Of a stretch of DNA of 14,296 bases, positions 14,250-14,296 are shown in pieces. Under the pieces are notes generated by a model that searched no databases, was not told where the DNA came from, and saw nothing but the letters and a program-made list of their open reading frames with translations. The first letter of the stretch is position 1; every line of letters starts with the position of its first letter. Both the position numbers and the translations under genes were made by a program. Source of the DNA: Steroidobacteraceae bacterium (lineage in GTDB: Bacteria; Pseudomonadota; Gammaproteobacteria; Steroidobacterales; Steroidobacteraceae); NCBI GenBank assembly GCA_025927665.1, contig JAICKZ010000042.1, positions 1-14,296 on the forward strand, given 5' to 3'.

Positions 14250-14296
14250 CCATACTCAATAGATCATTCGCATCATGGGTATTAAATCGAATATTG

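Noticed and set aside
14275..14296. Start of a following gene (ATG GGT ATT AAA ...), perhaps cpdA
   Set aside because: Only seven codons are visible, with no ribosome-binding site and no recognisable family sequence.

Overview
The window looks like a chromosomal segment of a gammaproteobacterium of moderate GC content. This rests on the gene order 4.5S RNA - dnaX - ybaB - recR, on orn lying divergent from an M48 protease/rsgA pair, on a divergent aminotransferase/uvrB pair, and on a YqiB (DUF1249) protein. The genus cannot be fixed from the sequence alone.

Positions 1-2836 are an accessory-looking stretch. They hold a partial DUF4184 membrane protein gene running off the left edge (minus), a probable Imm11-type immunity protein gene (minus), a small unrecognised ORF (plus) whose end runs into an imperfect inverted repeat, an MltR-like protein gene with an R-x4-H (HEPN-like) motif, and the last ~50 codons of a tyrosine recombinase. 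The recombinase remnant ends 85 bp from the 3' end of an intact tRNA-Asn(GTT) gene, which has a strong promoter of its own. The simplest reading is the worn edge of an integrated element that used tRNA-Asn as its target.

Positions 2837-7628 return to housekeeping genes: tRNA-Asn, a small cupin gene abutting a class I aminotransferase gene (both minus), then uvrB divergently, overlapped by four bases (ATGA) by an alpha/beta hydrolase gene. Positions 7629-10743 carry the 4.5S SRP RNA, a ~149-bp almost fully palindromic MITE-like element with perfect 20-bp ends, then dnaX, ybaB, a REP-like hairpin repeat and recR. Loader-subunit, nucleoid-associated and recombination-repair genes are co-oriented here, as in many gammaproteobacteria.

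Positions 10744-14296 hold rsgA and an M48 (Ste24-type) protease gene overlapping by four bases on the minus strand. They converge on recR and diverge from orn. A 10-bp perfect inverted repeat sits in the divergent intergenic region. yqiB follows on the plus strand, with an extended -10 element so close to its ATG that the transcript could be leaderless.

I see no complete new multi-gene system. The points most worth a second look are the palindromic element between ffs and dnaX, the eroded island with its orphan immunity-like and HEPN-like genes, the REP-like repeat against recR, and the operator-like palindrome between orn and the protease gene.
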